Shown here in pieces: positions 1-10,853 of a stretch of 64,000 nt of DNA (the stretch's first letter is position 1; each line of letters begins with the position of its first letter). The notes under the pieces were generated by a model. That model was not told the DNA's origin and ran no database searches. It worked only from the letters and a program-made list of their open reading frames with translations. A program made the translations under genes and the position numbers. This DNA is from Xiphydria camelus (Eukaryota > Arthropoda > Insecta > Hymenoptera > Xiphydriidae), in contig OY783196.1 of assembly GCA_963678675.1 (NCBI GenBank), forward strand, positions 27,258,827-27,322,826, given 5' to 3'.

Positions 1-340
1 ACTCGTAATGAGAAAAAAACTGGTGCTACTGTAAGCACTCAGCGATTCAATTTATATTTTCTGCTTCAGATTGTATGTTTCATACACTATAATACAATTT
101 GTATTAAATTTAATGTAAGCCGTATATAAAGCTTTTATCCAATATGCGATTATGAAAATTAATATACTCCGTTATGAAATTTATGTGGGAAATTTCGTAA
201 GGAAACATACGAATTATCATAATTACGGAATATATTCATTTTCATGATCACGTATTAAACAAAAGCTTTATACAAAAGCATATTAAAAATGCAAATATTT
301 CTTACAGTGTAGTCATTCCAAACGGACGTTACATCGCACG

Positions 341-623
341 CACGGAAAAAACTAATTTTTTCTTAGTAACCACATCGAAAAACAGTTATTGTAGCATCAT
401 TTTTTAATACGGCGACAAAAATAGTTTGCCGTTGGAATGAAAATGTTTGACAGATTTCCTTGGTTAAGATGAAAATTATTGCTTTCCTCTCTTTTCTTCG
501 GTTACTACAACAAATCGATTTGTTATGGTAACCAATCGATCTATTACCACTATAATATTTCAACTCAAATATTTGTTAAGGTAACTGAAATAATGTTACG
601 CTAACAAATTATTTCTTTCTGTG
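341..623. repeat. Foldback MITE-like element, CACRGAAAA-type ends
   Basis: The left end reads CACGGAAAAAAC and the right end is its imperfect inverted copy, ending TTTCTTTCTGTG. Homology between the halves continues inward imperfectly (AACC near 370 pairs with GGTAAC-type sequence near 580). There is no coding capacity. The ends resemble those of the elements at 3571-3865 and 58086-58380, so this may be a diverged member of the same group, although its interior differs. Confidence 0.5.
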
Positions 624-1658
624 CGGTGACCATGCGCGACGACAAGAATCACTGTGACGATTCGACGCGAGCGAGAGAGACGTCTCGAGTCTTTGCGAGA
701 CTAATGCCGCGCGGAGAGGTGGATTAGGTCGAATGTGCCGGGCGGTTATCAGCGGGCGCGTCCCGACGGCTTAATCTCGGTGGACGTTCGGATGAAATAT
801 AAAACGCTCTCGAGCACACGTCGGTATTTATATGGAAGTTGAGGTCTCGCTACCTTGGACCAGATACGCGGTCGAACCCTTTCTTTCGCGTTAGGTCGCG
901 TCGAACAGGTTTCGGTTCAACTACGCAAATTCGTCACACAACTACAGGCGTATCCAGGCGCGGTGTCATCGTCCGTCCCGACCGGATTCGTTGTTGCTCG
1001 CCTCGATTTTCGAAGGTTGGCCGTGTGCAATTGAAAAAAACGGCACGAATTCGATTCTCGACACGTCGGAGCAGCCGTCGCTCGGGTACACGCGCGCGCG
1101 TCTCCGATGGAGGCTCGTTTCGCGGTGTAAGAGTATTCGGAGAAAGTGCGTCCTTGAATCGACGCCTACCACGACGATTCCACCGGAGAATGGATTTTAC
1201 GCGCGCGACGTAACTCGCGCGGCGCGGGTCGAACTTCCGAAACACGAATCGGCCGAAATCCAGTGGACGTGGCGAGTTGAATATTAATTTAACGAAGGTT
1301 CGCCGAGTGGAGCTAACGGATAACGAGTTCAGGGAACGCCCTCGCTCGCAGGTCGAAGCCGCGCTTTTTGTCCGGGTGTACACTGAATAAAAGTCCTTTT
1401 TACGGGGCAATCCTCGCCGGTGGTCGAGGGATAAAATGAGATAGGGTACATCCTTTTTTGTCGCGCTCGTTTACACTCGATCCCCGCGCAAAATTGAAAT
1501 GATCAGGGGAGGTGGTGTGGGGCCGAACGATTTGAGCCCTTAATATGCATTGTCTAAGCGATATTCTATTTCATCCCGTTATTCTCGCTATCGCGGCGTG
1601 GAAGAAATTATAATGCAATTAAATTCGCCATACCACATGAGTTTAACCTTACACGCCA

Positions 1659-1822
1659 GGAAAAAACTTCAATCGCTATTATCTCATTAATTATGAACTT
1701 TAGGGCTACATTGATATCCGACTTTTTTGTAGATAAAAATGTAACCTTCAAAAAAGCATTACACGAATATAAGCCAAAAGCATGTGGATAGCGAGATAAT
1801 AGCGATTCAAATTTCTTTCCCG
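1659..1822. repeat. Short MITE-like inverted repeat
   Basis: The arms share the core AATCGCTATTATCTC near 1673-1687 and its reverse complement near 1792-1807, extended by purine-rich flanks (GGAAAAAAC against GGGAAAGAAA). The spacer is about 100 nt and AT-rich. It is non-coding and non-autonomous. No clear target-site duplication was identified. Confidence 0.5.
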
Positions 1823-2238
1823 ACGAATAAGTTCAGACTCGTGCTGAATACGCGTGGGAAAAAATAGTCCAAAGGACGAAGGTAATAGGACCAATTCGTC
1901 CGTATTAGCATAACGTTAGACGCAAGGACACGCCGATGAACGATCGCGAGAACGAGAGGTTCGTAATCTGTTACACGCCGTCGCCTAGCCTTTCCTAATA
2001 AGTAGTGCTCCAGATAGGAGATCGTAAATTTCGCGTCGCGACGACCACGCCTCGGATCGCGTCTCCCCGCTGAACTCTTTCTCTCCGCTTACAATAACTC
2101 CCGGCTGTACGCGGGGCCCTCCTTCCCCACCTCTCGCTATTACCGAATATCGTTGCGCGCGGGTCGAAGCGGTCGAGGGGAGGTGAGGAATCAAAATTCT
2201 CCGTTCTCCAATGCACGCCCGATACGGGGGTCGTGCCG

Positions 2239-2246
2239 TATAAATA
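2239..2246 (+). promoter_or_regulatory. TATA box of the cuticular protein gene
   Basis: TATAAATA lies about 70 nt upstream of the ATG at 2309. A start site about 25-30 nt downstream (around 2268-2275, near GGCAGACC) would give a 5' leader of roughly 40 nt, typical of insect cuticle protein genes. Confidence 0.75.
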
Positions 2247-2308
2247 GAGGATCAAGGGCTACGAAACGGCAGACCTAACTAGCTCTCCTATCCTAAAGAA
2301 CCTCCGAA

Positions 2309-3139
2309 ATGGCCTTCAAGGTGAGTACAGAGACGCGAGTCGATCGAAGATTCGAGCGAGCCGAGGCTTTCTCCGGATTCTTTTCACGGGACGACGGTTC
2401 TCTTTTCCATTTCCAGTTCGTAGCCCTCGCAGCCCTCCTCGCCGTGGCCAACGCCGGAGGTCCGGCGGCCTACAGCATCGCCACCGCCACCGCCGACCAC
2501 GGCAGCGTAGGCTACACCCAGGAGAGCACCCACAAGGGCTACGCCGGCCAGAACGTCGTGTCGTCCTTCAGCAAATCCGTAGACTCGCCCCATTCCACCG
2601 TCCGCGTCAGCAACAGCCGTGTCACCAACGACGCCCTCCACGGCTACGCCGCCCCCGCTGTCAGCTACGCCGCACCTGCCGTCAGCTACGCCGCACCTGC
2701 CGTCAGCTACACCGCGCCCGTGGTAGCTAAGGCCGCTTACGCCGCACCTGCCTACGGATACTCGGCACCCTCTTACGGATACGCCGCCCCCTCCTATGGC
2801 TACGCCGCCCCCGTCAAGGCCCATTACTCGCCCTCCACCGCCGTGTCTTACTCGACCATCTCTTCTCCCGTCAAGGCCGCGTACGCCGCGCCCGCGTACA
2901 GCTACGCCGCTCACGCCGCACCCGCGTACAGCTACGCCGCGCCCGCTTACGGCTACGCCGCGCACGCCGCGCCCGTTGTAGCTAAGGCCGCGTACGCCGC
3001 ACCCGCGTACAGCTACGCCGCTCACGCTGCCCCCGTAGTGGCTAAGGCCGCGTACGCCGCACCCGCGTACGGCTACGCCGCTTCCGCCCCCGTTTTCCAC
3101 ACCAGCTTTTCCGGACTCGGCACCAGCTACGCCTGGTAA
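2309..3139 (+). CDS. Cuticular protein, CPLCA/retinin-like, two exons
   Basis: This encodes a structural protein of the chitinous cuticle. Exon 1 is 2309-2320 (MAFK), the intron is 2321-2416 (GTGAGT...TTTCCAG), and exon 2 is 2417-3139, giving 244 aa. Joined, the N-terminus is a good signal peptide (MAFKFVALAALLAVANAG). A retinin-like block follows (about residues 50-75, with VSSFSKSVDSP and STVRVSNSRVTND). The rest is low-complexity repeats of AAPAVSY, AAPAYGY and AHAAPVVAKA, the AAP-rich style of CPLCA-type or 'cuticle protein 16.5'-type proteins. The single-signal-exon layout, a TATA box at 2239 and AATAAA at 3205 are typical of insect cuticle genes. The 96-nt intron is a multiple of three without stops, so a continuous frame also runs through it, but the spliced form makes the proper signal peptide. 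No RR chitin-binding consensus is seen. Confidence 0.9.
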   Translation: MAFKVSTETRVDRRFERAEAFSGFFSRDDGSLFHFQFVALAALLAVANAGGPAAYSIATATADHGSVGYTQESTHKGYAGQNVVSSFSKSVDSPHSTVRVSNSRVTNDALHGYAAPAVSYAAPAVSYAAPAVSYTAPVVAKAAYAAPAYGYSAPSYGYAAPSYGYAAPVKAHYSPSTAVSYSTISSPVKAAYAAPAYSYAAHAAPAYSYAAPAYGYAAHAAPVVAKAAYAAPAYSYAAHAAPVVAKAAYAAPAYGYAASAPVFHTSFSGLGTSYAW

Positions 3140-3204
3140 ACGTCTCGATGCGATACGCGCCGTTAGGATGTACATAACACGATGTAAGCTATTTATGTGT
3201 AGTC

Positions 3205-3210
3205 AATAAA
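3205..3210 (+). terminator. AATAAA polyadenylation signal
   Basis: AATAAA lies 66 nt after the stop codon of the cuticular protein gene, giving a short 3' UTR as usual for this class. Confidence 0.75.
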
Positions 3211-3570
3211 TTTCCCTCGGGTTTCTTTGTACTCGAACAAATGCATTTTCCGTTTTAATCCCCCGGGACAGTTGCGCGTGATGGATCGGCACGTCCGAGT
3301 CCACGCAAAAAATAGTACACGTAATACACAGGTATGTGCGATTTGGGTGTGAGATAGAGCAGGTCGATGAAAAGCTCTTGGAAACAGTGAAAATTGATAG
3401 ACCAAAATGAATGACGTCTAGTATTGAATTTTTACGCGTCCGTTGAATTTCTCTGCGTGAAATGGGTATTTATCTCCGTGTCCCGTTTCTTTTAATCAAC
3501 GGTTCGAGAGAATCGTATATCTAATATAAATGAAATACCGCGGTAGAAATAGCTTCCGCTGCGATATTTT

Positions 3571-3865
3571 CACAGAAAAAAATAGTTTTGCAGTTTTAAC
3601 GGAACTAGGTTCTGCAGAGAATTTATTGTTATCACGACAAATATATTATCTGTGGCAGCAAAATATATGTTCAATAACCGTAAAAATATTCGTTGGGATA
3701 GTAACTATTTTTACCAAAAAAAAAATGTCATTCTGACGGTAGTTAAATTTGCTATTATTGAACATACCTTTTGCTGCCGCAAATAACATATTTCTGTCAT
3801 GACAGCAAAAAGTTCTAAGCAAAACTTAGTTTTACCGAGACTGCAAAATCATTTTTTTTCCATGT
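3571..3865. repeat. Foldback MITE, copy 1 (relative at 58086-58380)
   Basis: The whole of this roughly 295-bp segment is an imperfect palindrome. It starts CACAGAAAAAAATAG and ends in a T-run plus CCATGTAA; GTTTTGCAG near 3585 pairs with CTGCAAAATC near 3841. The two halves share landmark blocks in inverted order: a GCAAAACTTAGTTTT-like block, a TCATGACAG-like block, a GGCAGCAAAA block and TGTTCAATAA. The same blocks occur at 58086-58380, so this is a dispersed family. It is non-coding. Confidence 0.75.
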
Positions 3866-4163
3866 AAATATCACACGATATAAGAACATTTCGATTGCTT
3901 GATTCGATAACGATTTTTCCCTACATCGCGTGATTAACCACTTACGCGTATATCACAGCAATTCATCACCGTGGAAACAAGTTTCACTCGAGTTGTAGTA
4001 ATTTATCACGTCGGCTTCTCTCCCGTAGATCATCCATGAAGATCATCGATATTACGATCAATTGTCAACAAGCTCTATTTCTCATTCAAGTTGTCTCGGT
4101 CCGCGAGTAAATAGAATCGATCGAAGGACGAGAAAAAATGTTTCCGAGAGTGATGTAGAATAC

Positions 4164-4247
4164 ATATGAAGACCTCGGCTGTGAAACCTGTTAACTGATA
4201 TGGAGTTTCATGCTAGTTAACAGGTTTTACAGCCGAGGTCTTCATAT
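4164..4247. repeat. Near-perfect 84-nt hairpin
   Basis: The arms are 33 nt each (4164-4196 and 4215-4247) with a single mismatch, starting ATATGAAGACCTCGG and pairing with CCGAGGTCTTCATAT, around an 18-nt loop. It has the size of an insect pre-miRNA but pairs more perfectly than most. A very small foldback element is an equal possibility. A second hairpin of like design lies at 58909-58992. Confidence 0.7.
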
Positions 4248-5636
4248 ATTGAGAGGCATTTTGGTGCGGAGTGTAGAAAAGGGACAAGATATGCTGGTAG
4301 ATCAATGTCTCAATGTCGAGCTGAAAGTTTATACTCGGAGCTGGAAGGGATAGGGGGCAGAGTGGGAGGATCGATGAGGAGCTTTCGTTGGTCCTAAAAC
4401 AACTAATTCGATTGAACAACCGAACCGATGAACAACGGTGTCTGAATATCGCGACATAATCTGCCTCGTAATACAGCCGTGAATAAGTACCCCGCCGAAG
4501 CAAACATAGTACCTGCTCCTCGTTTTACTTTGATCGCGGAAATGTAATATTAAAAATTCAGAAAAACGTACTTATGACACGTGTACAATTAAATACCGAG
4601 CAATTAATCCCGCTCAACCCGCAAAACACCGCAACTAACCATCCCATCTTACGCCTCTTCACCGTTTCACGAAGAGAAGCGAGCGGCGCTCCAAACGGGC
4701 TATCGAGATATGTGATCGACTCGATCGAGCCAACCGATGACGAGAGCTATCGGACTGTCATTGCGAAGATTCTCGACGCGAGCCACTAGAGGTATCGATC
4801 GCGAGAGCGTGATGCGATATCGATGTTATCTGTCTGTGCGTCCCAGCTGGTCTGCCCTAAATTATTTTCTATCGATAGCCTGGACGAGTACCTACACGAG
4901 GAATCGCTCGCGCGCGGTTATCAGTTTTCGAACTTTCTCCCCGTGAGACGCGACAGGTCGACGGCGCAGCGGTGACGGGGCGAAGATACGCAGAATATTC
5001 GACGACGACACCAAAATTACGGAGACGGGACGCGTGCCGCGAATGCGGGAACAAAGTCATTGTACATTATCGACTTCACGTCCGTCTTCTTTGTCCGGAC
5101 GGCGCAATTATGCATTGAACGGCCGATCGAACATCGGTAGGAATAATCGACCCGAGTGTCGGCAACGCGCGACACGCAAAATTTCACTTTTTCGTCCGAC
5201 CGGTTTTCGATCAACGGAAGCAGGACCGCAAGAAATTGGCGATACGATCTAATTTTTGCACGTGTAGACCGCTACCGACGTTTGACGGCTGTCATTCGAT
5301 TCGCACAGCCGATACCCGACATTTCAGCCGATCTTCTAATTCGATTTGTATCGAGCGAGGGAGAAAGCGAGTTACGCGAACGTCACCGCGTGTCGACGGC
5401 GATGAACGGGTTGCGGAGGAATATGCATATACGTATGGATGGATATAGACGCCGTGACACTGCCGTTTCGTTGTCTACAGCCCGTCGTTAAACAAGAGCG
5501 ATAGGAAATTGTAGGAAGATTAATGATCGCCTCCGTACGTCATGGAAATGGTGTGCCATTCGATGAAGACTTTAAAGTCGGACGAGAGTGGGCTGAAATG
5601 AATTATAATATTTTGTACGGTTGTGAGGTAATGGCA
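4248..5636. other. Non-coding stretch
   Basis: Overlapping short frames are present on both strands, but none has splice context, domain-like composition or a recognisable product. The part 4600-5520 is moderately GC-rich. No feature is supported. Confidence 0.5.
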
Positions 5637-6545
5637 GCGGAAATCGAAATCTCTGCAATCGATCGCTCGTCCACCCTGTCTTACGTATTTCTTCACGCTG
5701 ATTACGGAAATGATAGATTTATTGAGGAAATCTCAAGGGAACATCGAGATATCGATGATTTCTTGCGGAAAAATAATTTTCTTATACACAAAATCAGCGT
5801 TATTTTATATTTCCTTTGGGATTTCGACCTAATAATTATGGTTTTCGGAATCAGCGTAAAAAAATACATAAGATAGGGTGATCCAGAATTCGATTCCAGA
5901 GATTTCGATTTTTGCAAAAAATCTAAGGCATACCCCTTAGATTTTTCGCAAAAATCGAAATCTCTGGAATCGAATTCTCGACCATCCTATCTTATGTATT
6001 TTTTCGCGCTGATTACGGAAATGATATATTTATTGAGGAAATCTCAACAGAACACCGAGATATCGATGATTTCTTGGGGGAAAAAAATGTCTTCATACAC
6101 AAAATCAGCGTTATTTCATATTTCCTTTGAGATCTCGACCAAATAACCGTGCTTTTCGGAATCAGCGTAAAAAAATACATAAGATAGGGTGATCCAGAAT
6201 TCGATTCCAGAGATTTCGATTTTTGCAAAAAATCTAAGGCATACCCCCTTAGATTTTTCGCAAAAATCGAAATCTCTGGGATCGAATTCTCGACCATCCT
6301 ATCTTATGTATTTTTTCGCGCTGATTACGAAAATGATATATTTATTGAGGAAATCTCAACGGAACATCGAGATATCGATGATTTCTTGCAGAAAAAAAAT
6401 TTCTTCATACACAAAATCAGCGTTATTTCATATTTCCTTTGAGATCTCGACCAAATAACCGTGCTTTTCGGAATCAGCGTAAAAAAATACATAAGATAGG
6501 GTGATCCAGAATTCGATTCCAGAGATTTCGATTTTTGCGAAAAAA
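5637..6545. repeat. Tandem array of about three 311-bp foldback units
   Basis: The landmark TCTTAYGTATTT recurs at 5679, 5990 and 6302, a period of 311-312 bp. Each unit is itself an inverted repeat: a left part (CGAAATCTCTGGAATCG, TATCTTATGTATTTTTT, GCTGATTACG) reappears inverted as CGGAATCAGCGTAAAAAAATAC, AAGATAGGGTG and CGATTCCAGAGATTTCG. Neighbouring units meet in a tight hairpin around AAATCTAAGG and CCCTTAGATTT. Units 2 and 3 are very similar and unit 1 is more diverged. A decayed fragment (TTTCCTCAATACACTG, then CAGAATCAGTGAAG) lies near 6605-6650. There is no coding capacity. Confidence 0.85.
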
Positions 6546-8047
6546 TTGAAAAAATGTAAAGAGGTTTTTTCTCTGCAAATCATTAATATCTTCGTATTCC
6601 TTTAACATTTCCTCAATACACTGTTATTTCCAGAATCAGTGAAGAAATACATCAGTTATCCATCCATTGGGATTCACATCTACGCATATAGGGTTCCTTC
6701 CATCCATCGTGCCAACTCGAAGAGATCAATGTACTTCCTCACCCTCTCTTCCTCCTATGTTCGCTTTACAAATTGATTCGAATAACAAGGCTGCGATACT
6801 GCAGACTCAGCTCGTGAGAATAATCGACTATTTTTTGCGAGGCGTCTATAAATTCACAGGACCCGTCGCAAATGCGGGTTTAGAAGCCGCGAATGTACAC
6901 CGGTGATCCGCCGGGCTATCCATTAATTACGAGATATTGTATTTCGAGTTACGCCAAAGTCTCTCCTAACAAATCGCACGTCGGAACTTTAACGCGAATA
7001 AACAAGATAATGGCCGGGCCGCAGACGAGTGCAACGATTCATGTGCTGTCGAATGATAAATATATCTATTCGCGTCGGGATGGGTCATTGGGTCTCATCT
7101 AGGTTGTTGATATATCGTCACGCCTTCGGTTGGCTAGGTACCGTCTACGTATAACGAGAGACGAGCGTAAAGTGGAAAAAAGAAACCTTGTGATATTGTA
7201 ATAATTTCTCGACTTCGTATTGTAACGAAATATATACATATATATATATTTATGTATATATGTATGTATGTATAGATTTTTGCGACTTCCTTTCAGCCAC
7301 ATTTTTTCGCGACGAAATCATACGTTCCACTCACGCGATAAAGCAAAGAACCTGGGTGATACGACAACAGGAATACACGTTAGATTACAGCTGTAATCTC
7401 GATGCTTACGTCCAATTGAAAACGTCCGATTGTTAGAGACACTTCGCAGGCATATATCGTATGTCCGCGATCAAAGAGCCCATAGCAAACTGTGAGTATT
7501 GCATGAGCATCTCTGTGTCCGGTTGAGCACCCCATTATCTAGTGGCATCCAATGGAGAGTAAATCTAATATCTAGCTTATCTCAGGTATAGAGGATCGCT
7601 TCAACATTCCACGTAGACTGACCCTCGTTATGACCAAGGACGAGCAACGGTATCCTTGCCCGCTAATCGGGACGAAGAAATTACCCAACGTCATCTATTG
7701 TTCTAATGCCTTTCTCTCCTAGCTAGTCGGGGTACACCACATCAACCCCCACTAGTTACACCGTCATTCTCATTCAGCGAATCAGAGCGTACCGCATCGC
7801 CCACGCTATCCCCACTATCTATTAGCTGTAAGATGTATACACCGTAACCGAGAATGCACTTTATTCAATGTGTATCATTAAGTGAACAGTACCTCAGCCA
7901 GTATCGTATATCCAGTGGATTCAGGTAGTAAGTCGTTCAGGTAGGAACTTGCCGTTCGTTTCACCTAAGTGCATATCCGTTTCACTCAGTAGTGACTAGT
8001 CAGTTAATTTGCCGTCCAAGGCATACCAGTGTAGTGTATCGTATACA
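6546..8047. other. Non-coding stretch
   Basis: AT-rich DNA with a TA/TATG simple repeat at about 7230-7275. The open frames at 6667-7102 have no splice context or recognisable product. Nothing else is seen. Confidence 0.5.
7230..7275. repeat. TA/TATG microsatellite
   Basis: Imperfect alternating TATATA passes into a TATG run. This is a simple-sequence repeat. Confidence 0.8.
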
Positions 8048-8571
8048 CCCTAGTAGCAGAGGATATCTGTCAGACATCTACAAGATGTTAATATGTCTAG
8101 AAAATGACATCTATATTTGGTATAAATGCGGTCGAAATCTAGATATAGACAGCGCGTAGACGTCTGACAGATATCCTAAGTTGACAAGAATCGATAATCT
8201 GTGGTAAATATAATAATTTCATAAAATATAAAATTAATAATATTTTTAAAAAGCGATTACAGAGCACTAGAGGGTCTTCTCGTTTTCTAATAAAATGCTA
8301 GCTGCTAATTCGTTTTAAAGTTTTTTATTAAAGAATGAGAAGACTAATATAGAGCTTTATAATTAAGTTTGTTTAACAGTATTAACTCTTAATTTTAAAC
8401 AATCATTATATTTACCACAGAATATCGATTCTTGTCAACTTAGGATATCTGTCAGACATCTACGCGCGCTGTCTATATCTAGATTTCGACCACATTTATA
8501 CCAAATATAGATATAATTTTCTAGACATAGACATCTTATAGATGTCTGACAGATATCCTCTTCTACTAGGG
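8048..8571. repeat. 524-bp foldback element with about 170-bp arms
   Basis: The ends are CCCTAGTAG and CTACTAGGG. Long arms (about 8048-8222 and 8397-8571) match inversely almost throughout, with landmarks GGATATCTGTCAGACATCTA, CTAGATATAGACAGCGCG and CTTGTCAACTTAGGATATC. Within each arm GATATCTGTCAGACATCTA recurs in opposite orientation, so each arm is itself a hairpin. The central spacer holds a further palindrome (GTCTTCTCG and GAGAAGAC, about 8274-8343). No coding region and no clear target-site duplication (no TTAA) are present. Confidence 0.85.
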
Positions 8572-10853
8572 CAGTGCATTCGGAACAACTCATTGTAAAC
8601 CACGGTTAATCATCAACCTACATGTACTGTATCTCTTTAACTCGAATATATTATTAGTAATATAGCGAGTGCAATGTAAAATCATTCGAACTAGCCGATC
8701 GGTTTAAACCCGCCTCATCCAATCAACAGCCCATATCTTAAAATCCGTCTTGCGGTATGTTTGGTCAGTAGCCGTATCACGAACGAGTGTATTCGGAATT
8801 TACGACCCCGCGGAAATCTAGCATTAATCGCACGGCGCCCGAACAAATCTTATCTCAAATATCCTTTAAAAAACTCTTATGGAGCCAGTTTCATTGACCT
8901 TTGCCTCTGCTTAAACTCGGCTTCATTTCAGAATTCCGACAGTTAATTAGTTATTATGAAAATAAAGGTTTAAACAGAGCGTAACGTTGGCGAAATTGGC
9001 CCGTTAATTCTAAATTCTCGTTGCATAAAGACGGTATTAGAAAAATATCATTGTCGCGATACTTATTTGAAATTCGCATAGCAGAAACAAAATCACCGCC
9101 GGACGAGAGTGAGAGCTCTGCAGCCCCAGGACGGCGCAGTCAACCGCTGCCGATGGAAAAATCTCTACCCGCGCGCTAAGTCTGGGAGAGCGCGCGCTTT
9201 GATGTAAGTTATTTTTACAAATGTTCTCTATATAATTAGAAAAACTGGTATGGTTGTTGATCGGTAAGGTTGATATTCTGATGTATACGAATTTTTATCC
9301 AATTTAATCCTCTGCTAATCTAGTATAATGGGAATCGACACCGAGTGGGTGATTTTCATTCCCATCAGTAGAAAGCCATTGCAAGCTGATGCTTTCGAGA
9401 AAGAAGATCAATTACTGAAACGCACCTGCTTCTGTCGGCAAAATCATATCTCTCGATGCGAAATGAATGTAGAGTAAGATACAAGCGTTTTTCGTGTTGC
9501 ATAATTTTCGTATTATCATTGGAGAGCTATTTTCAGACTACAGTCGATTATATAATATTATAAAAATAACGTTAATATCAGCTAACCACTAATATCCGAA
9601 AAAAGTTTATAAACATTGTCCCTTTTTAGAGGAGAGATTTACTATTGATCATGCTTTTAATTCGATCGAGAACTTGGTATTCTTAACGGCGTCGCTTCAA
9701 CAGTGGCAATCTGTAGATTGTGGGAATAAAAGAAAGGGTATTTATATATATATTGTAGTGTAGGTATCAACATAATGTAAAAAGCGTGGGTATTATCACT
9801 GAACTGTGTTTCCTCGGCTAGACTTCATTAATGAAAAATCGAGCTCTACTTTGGATGCAGAGTCGCCTGAAACAAATTTAGTCAACTAAACTTGAGAAAT
9901 TCGCTAGCACAAAAGTAAGATAACTATAAAGCATAGCTATAGGGTAGTCGAACACAAAATGAATCTTCTAGTACGGAAAGTTGATTGACGAGATAATTAA
10001 AATTATGTTAAACTCCTCAGTTTAACGTAACGTCAAGACTTAGAATTTAATTAATTTGTGCCCGCAAACTTTCTAAATTACGTGCAAATATTATCTGTCT
10101 TGTTGATGACTAGACTATTTCTATTATATCAGTCAACAGAAGCGTGTGTGTACATTACTTATCCAGAAGCAATTATTTATTTTAAACTGAAGATTTATGT
10201 GTTTACCATAGGTATGCGATTGAAATGCAATTATTATTACGATTTATATTAGTACTGCATGTGAATCCTCTCTCGAAGGAGTATTGTATCTTATATATCG
10301 TGTTTAATTGAAGTTGTAATTAAGACGGCTTAATTTAGAGAACTTCTATATACCAAATGTCTGTGAAATGGATTCGCATGAGAGGGAGAGTTTTCCAAAG
10401 TTGTACACTGTGCTGTAATGCATTTGTTTCGAAACTTTATTCGATAAAATAAATCCTTTTTATAAACAATTTTTTTATCATATTATATTCATCGATGATC
10501 GGTGCTTTACTATAGTCGAAGCTGTAGCAGGCAGTAGATAGGGTTCGTCATACATTCTCCATGGTACCGTTCCTCAGAAGCTGGCAGACGTATAACGGGC
10601 TGTATCTACTGACGGCTAACTGCACCATCATCGCTTTACCAACACAGACAGAAATCTGTTCTTGCCGGTATATTTCCTTCAACAGAAAATATATCGACAG
10701 AGATGAAACTGTACTACCATATAGGTACACAGCTTGGGCAATGTATCCATAGCATTTGGTTTACAGGTTTACAGCGCTCGTGTAGCCTGTAAAATCCACG
10801 TGCAAGACGAATTCTAGTAAATCTACTGTTATTTAAAAAATAACTATTTGAAT
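8572..10853. other. Non-coding, AT-rich stretch before NOP16
   Basis: No exon is supported. Short frames at 10058-10252 and 10548-10752 lack splice signals and recognisable products. The last few hundred bases presumably hold the NOP16 promoter, but no core motif stands out. Confidence 0.5.

Larger units (their letters stand above)
1..2238. other. Non-coding upstream region
   Basis: No coding exon is supported here. The first 600 bases are AT-rich and hold a foldback repeat. Bases 630-1400 are CpG-rich with long overlapping open frames on both strands, which high GC alone produces. A TATA-like box at 798-804 followed by GC-rich sequence could be a promoter or non-coding first exon of an unseen gene, but nothing confirms it. 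Confidence 0.5.

Noticed and set aside
2384..3175. 263-codon frame antisense to the cuticular protein gene
   Set aside because: Gly/Val/Arg repeats mirror the Ala/Pro/Tyr repeats of the true gene.
5523..6458. Several 70-117 codon frames over the tandem foldback array
   Set aside because: The same peptide appears on both strands because the units are palindromic; repeat-derived.
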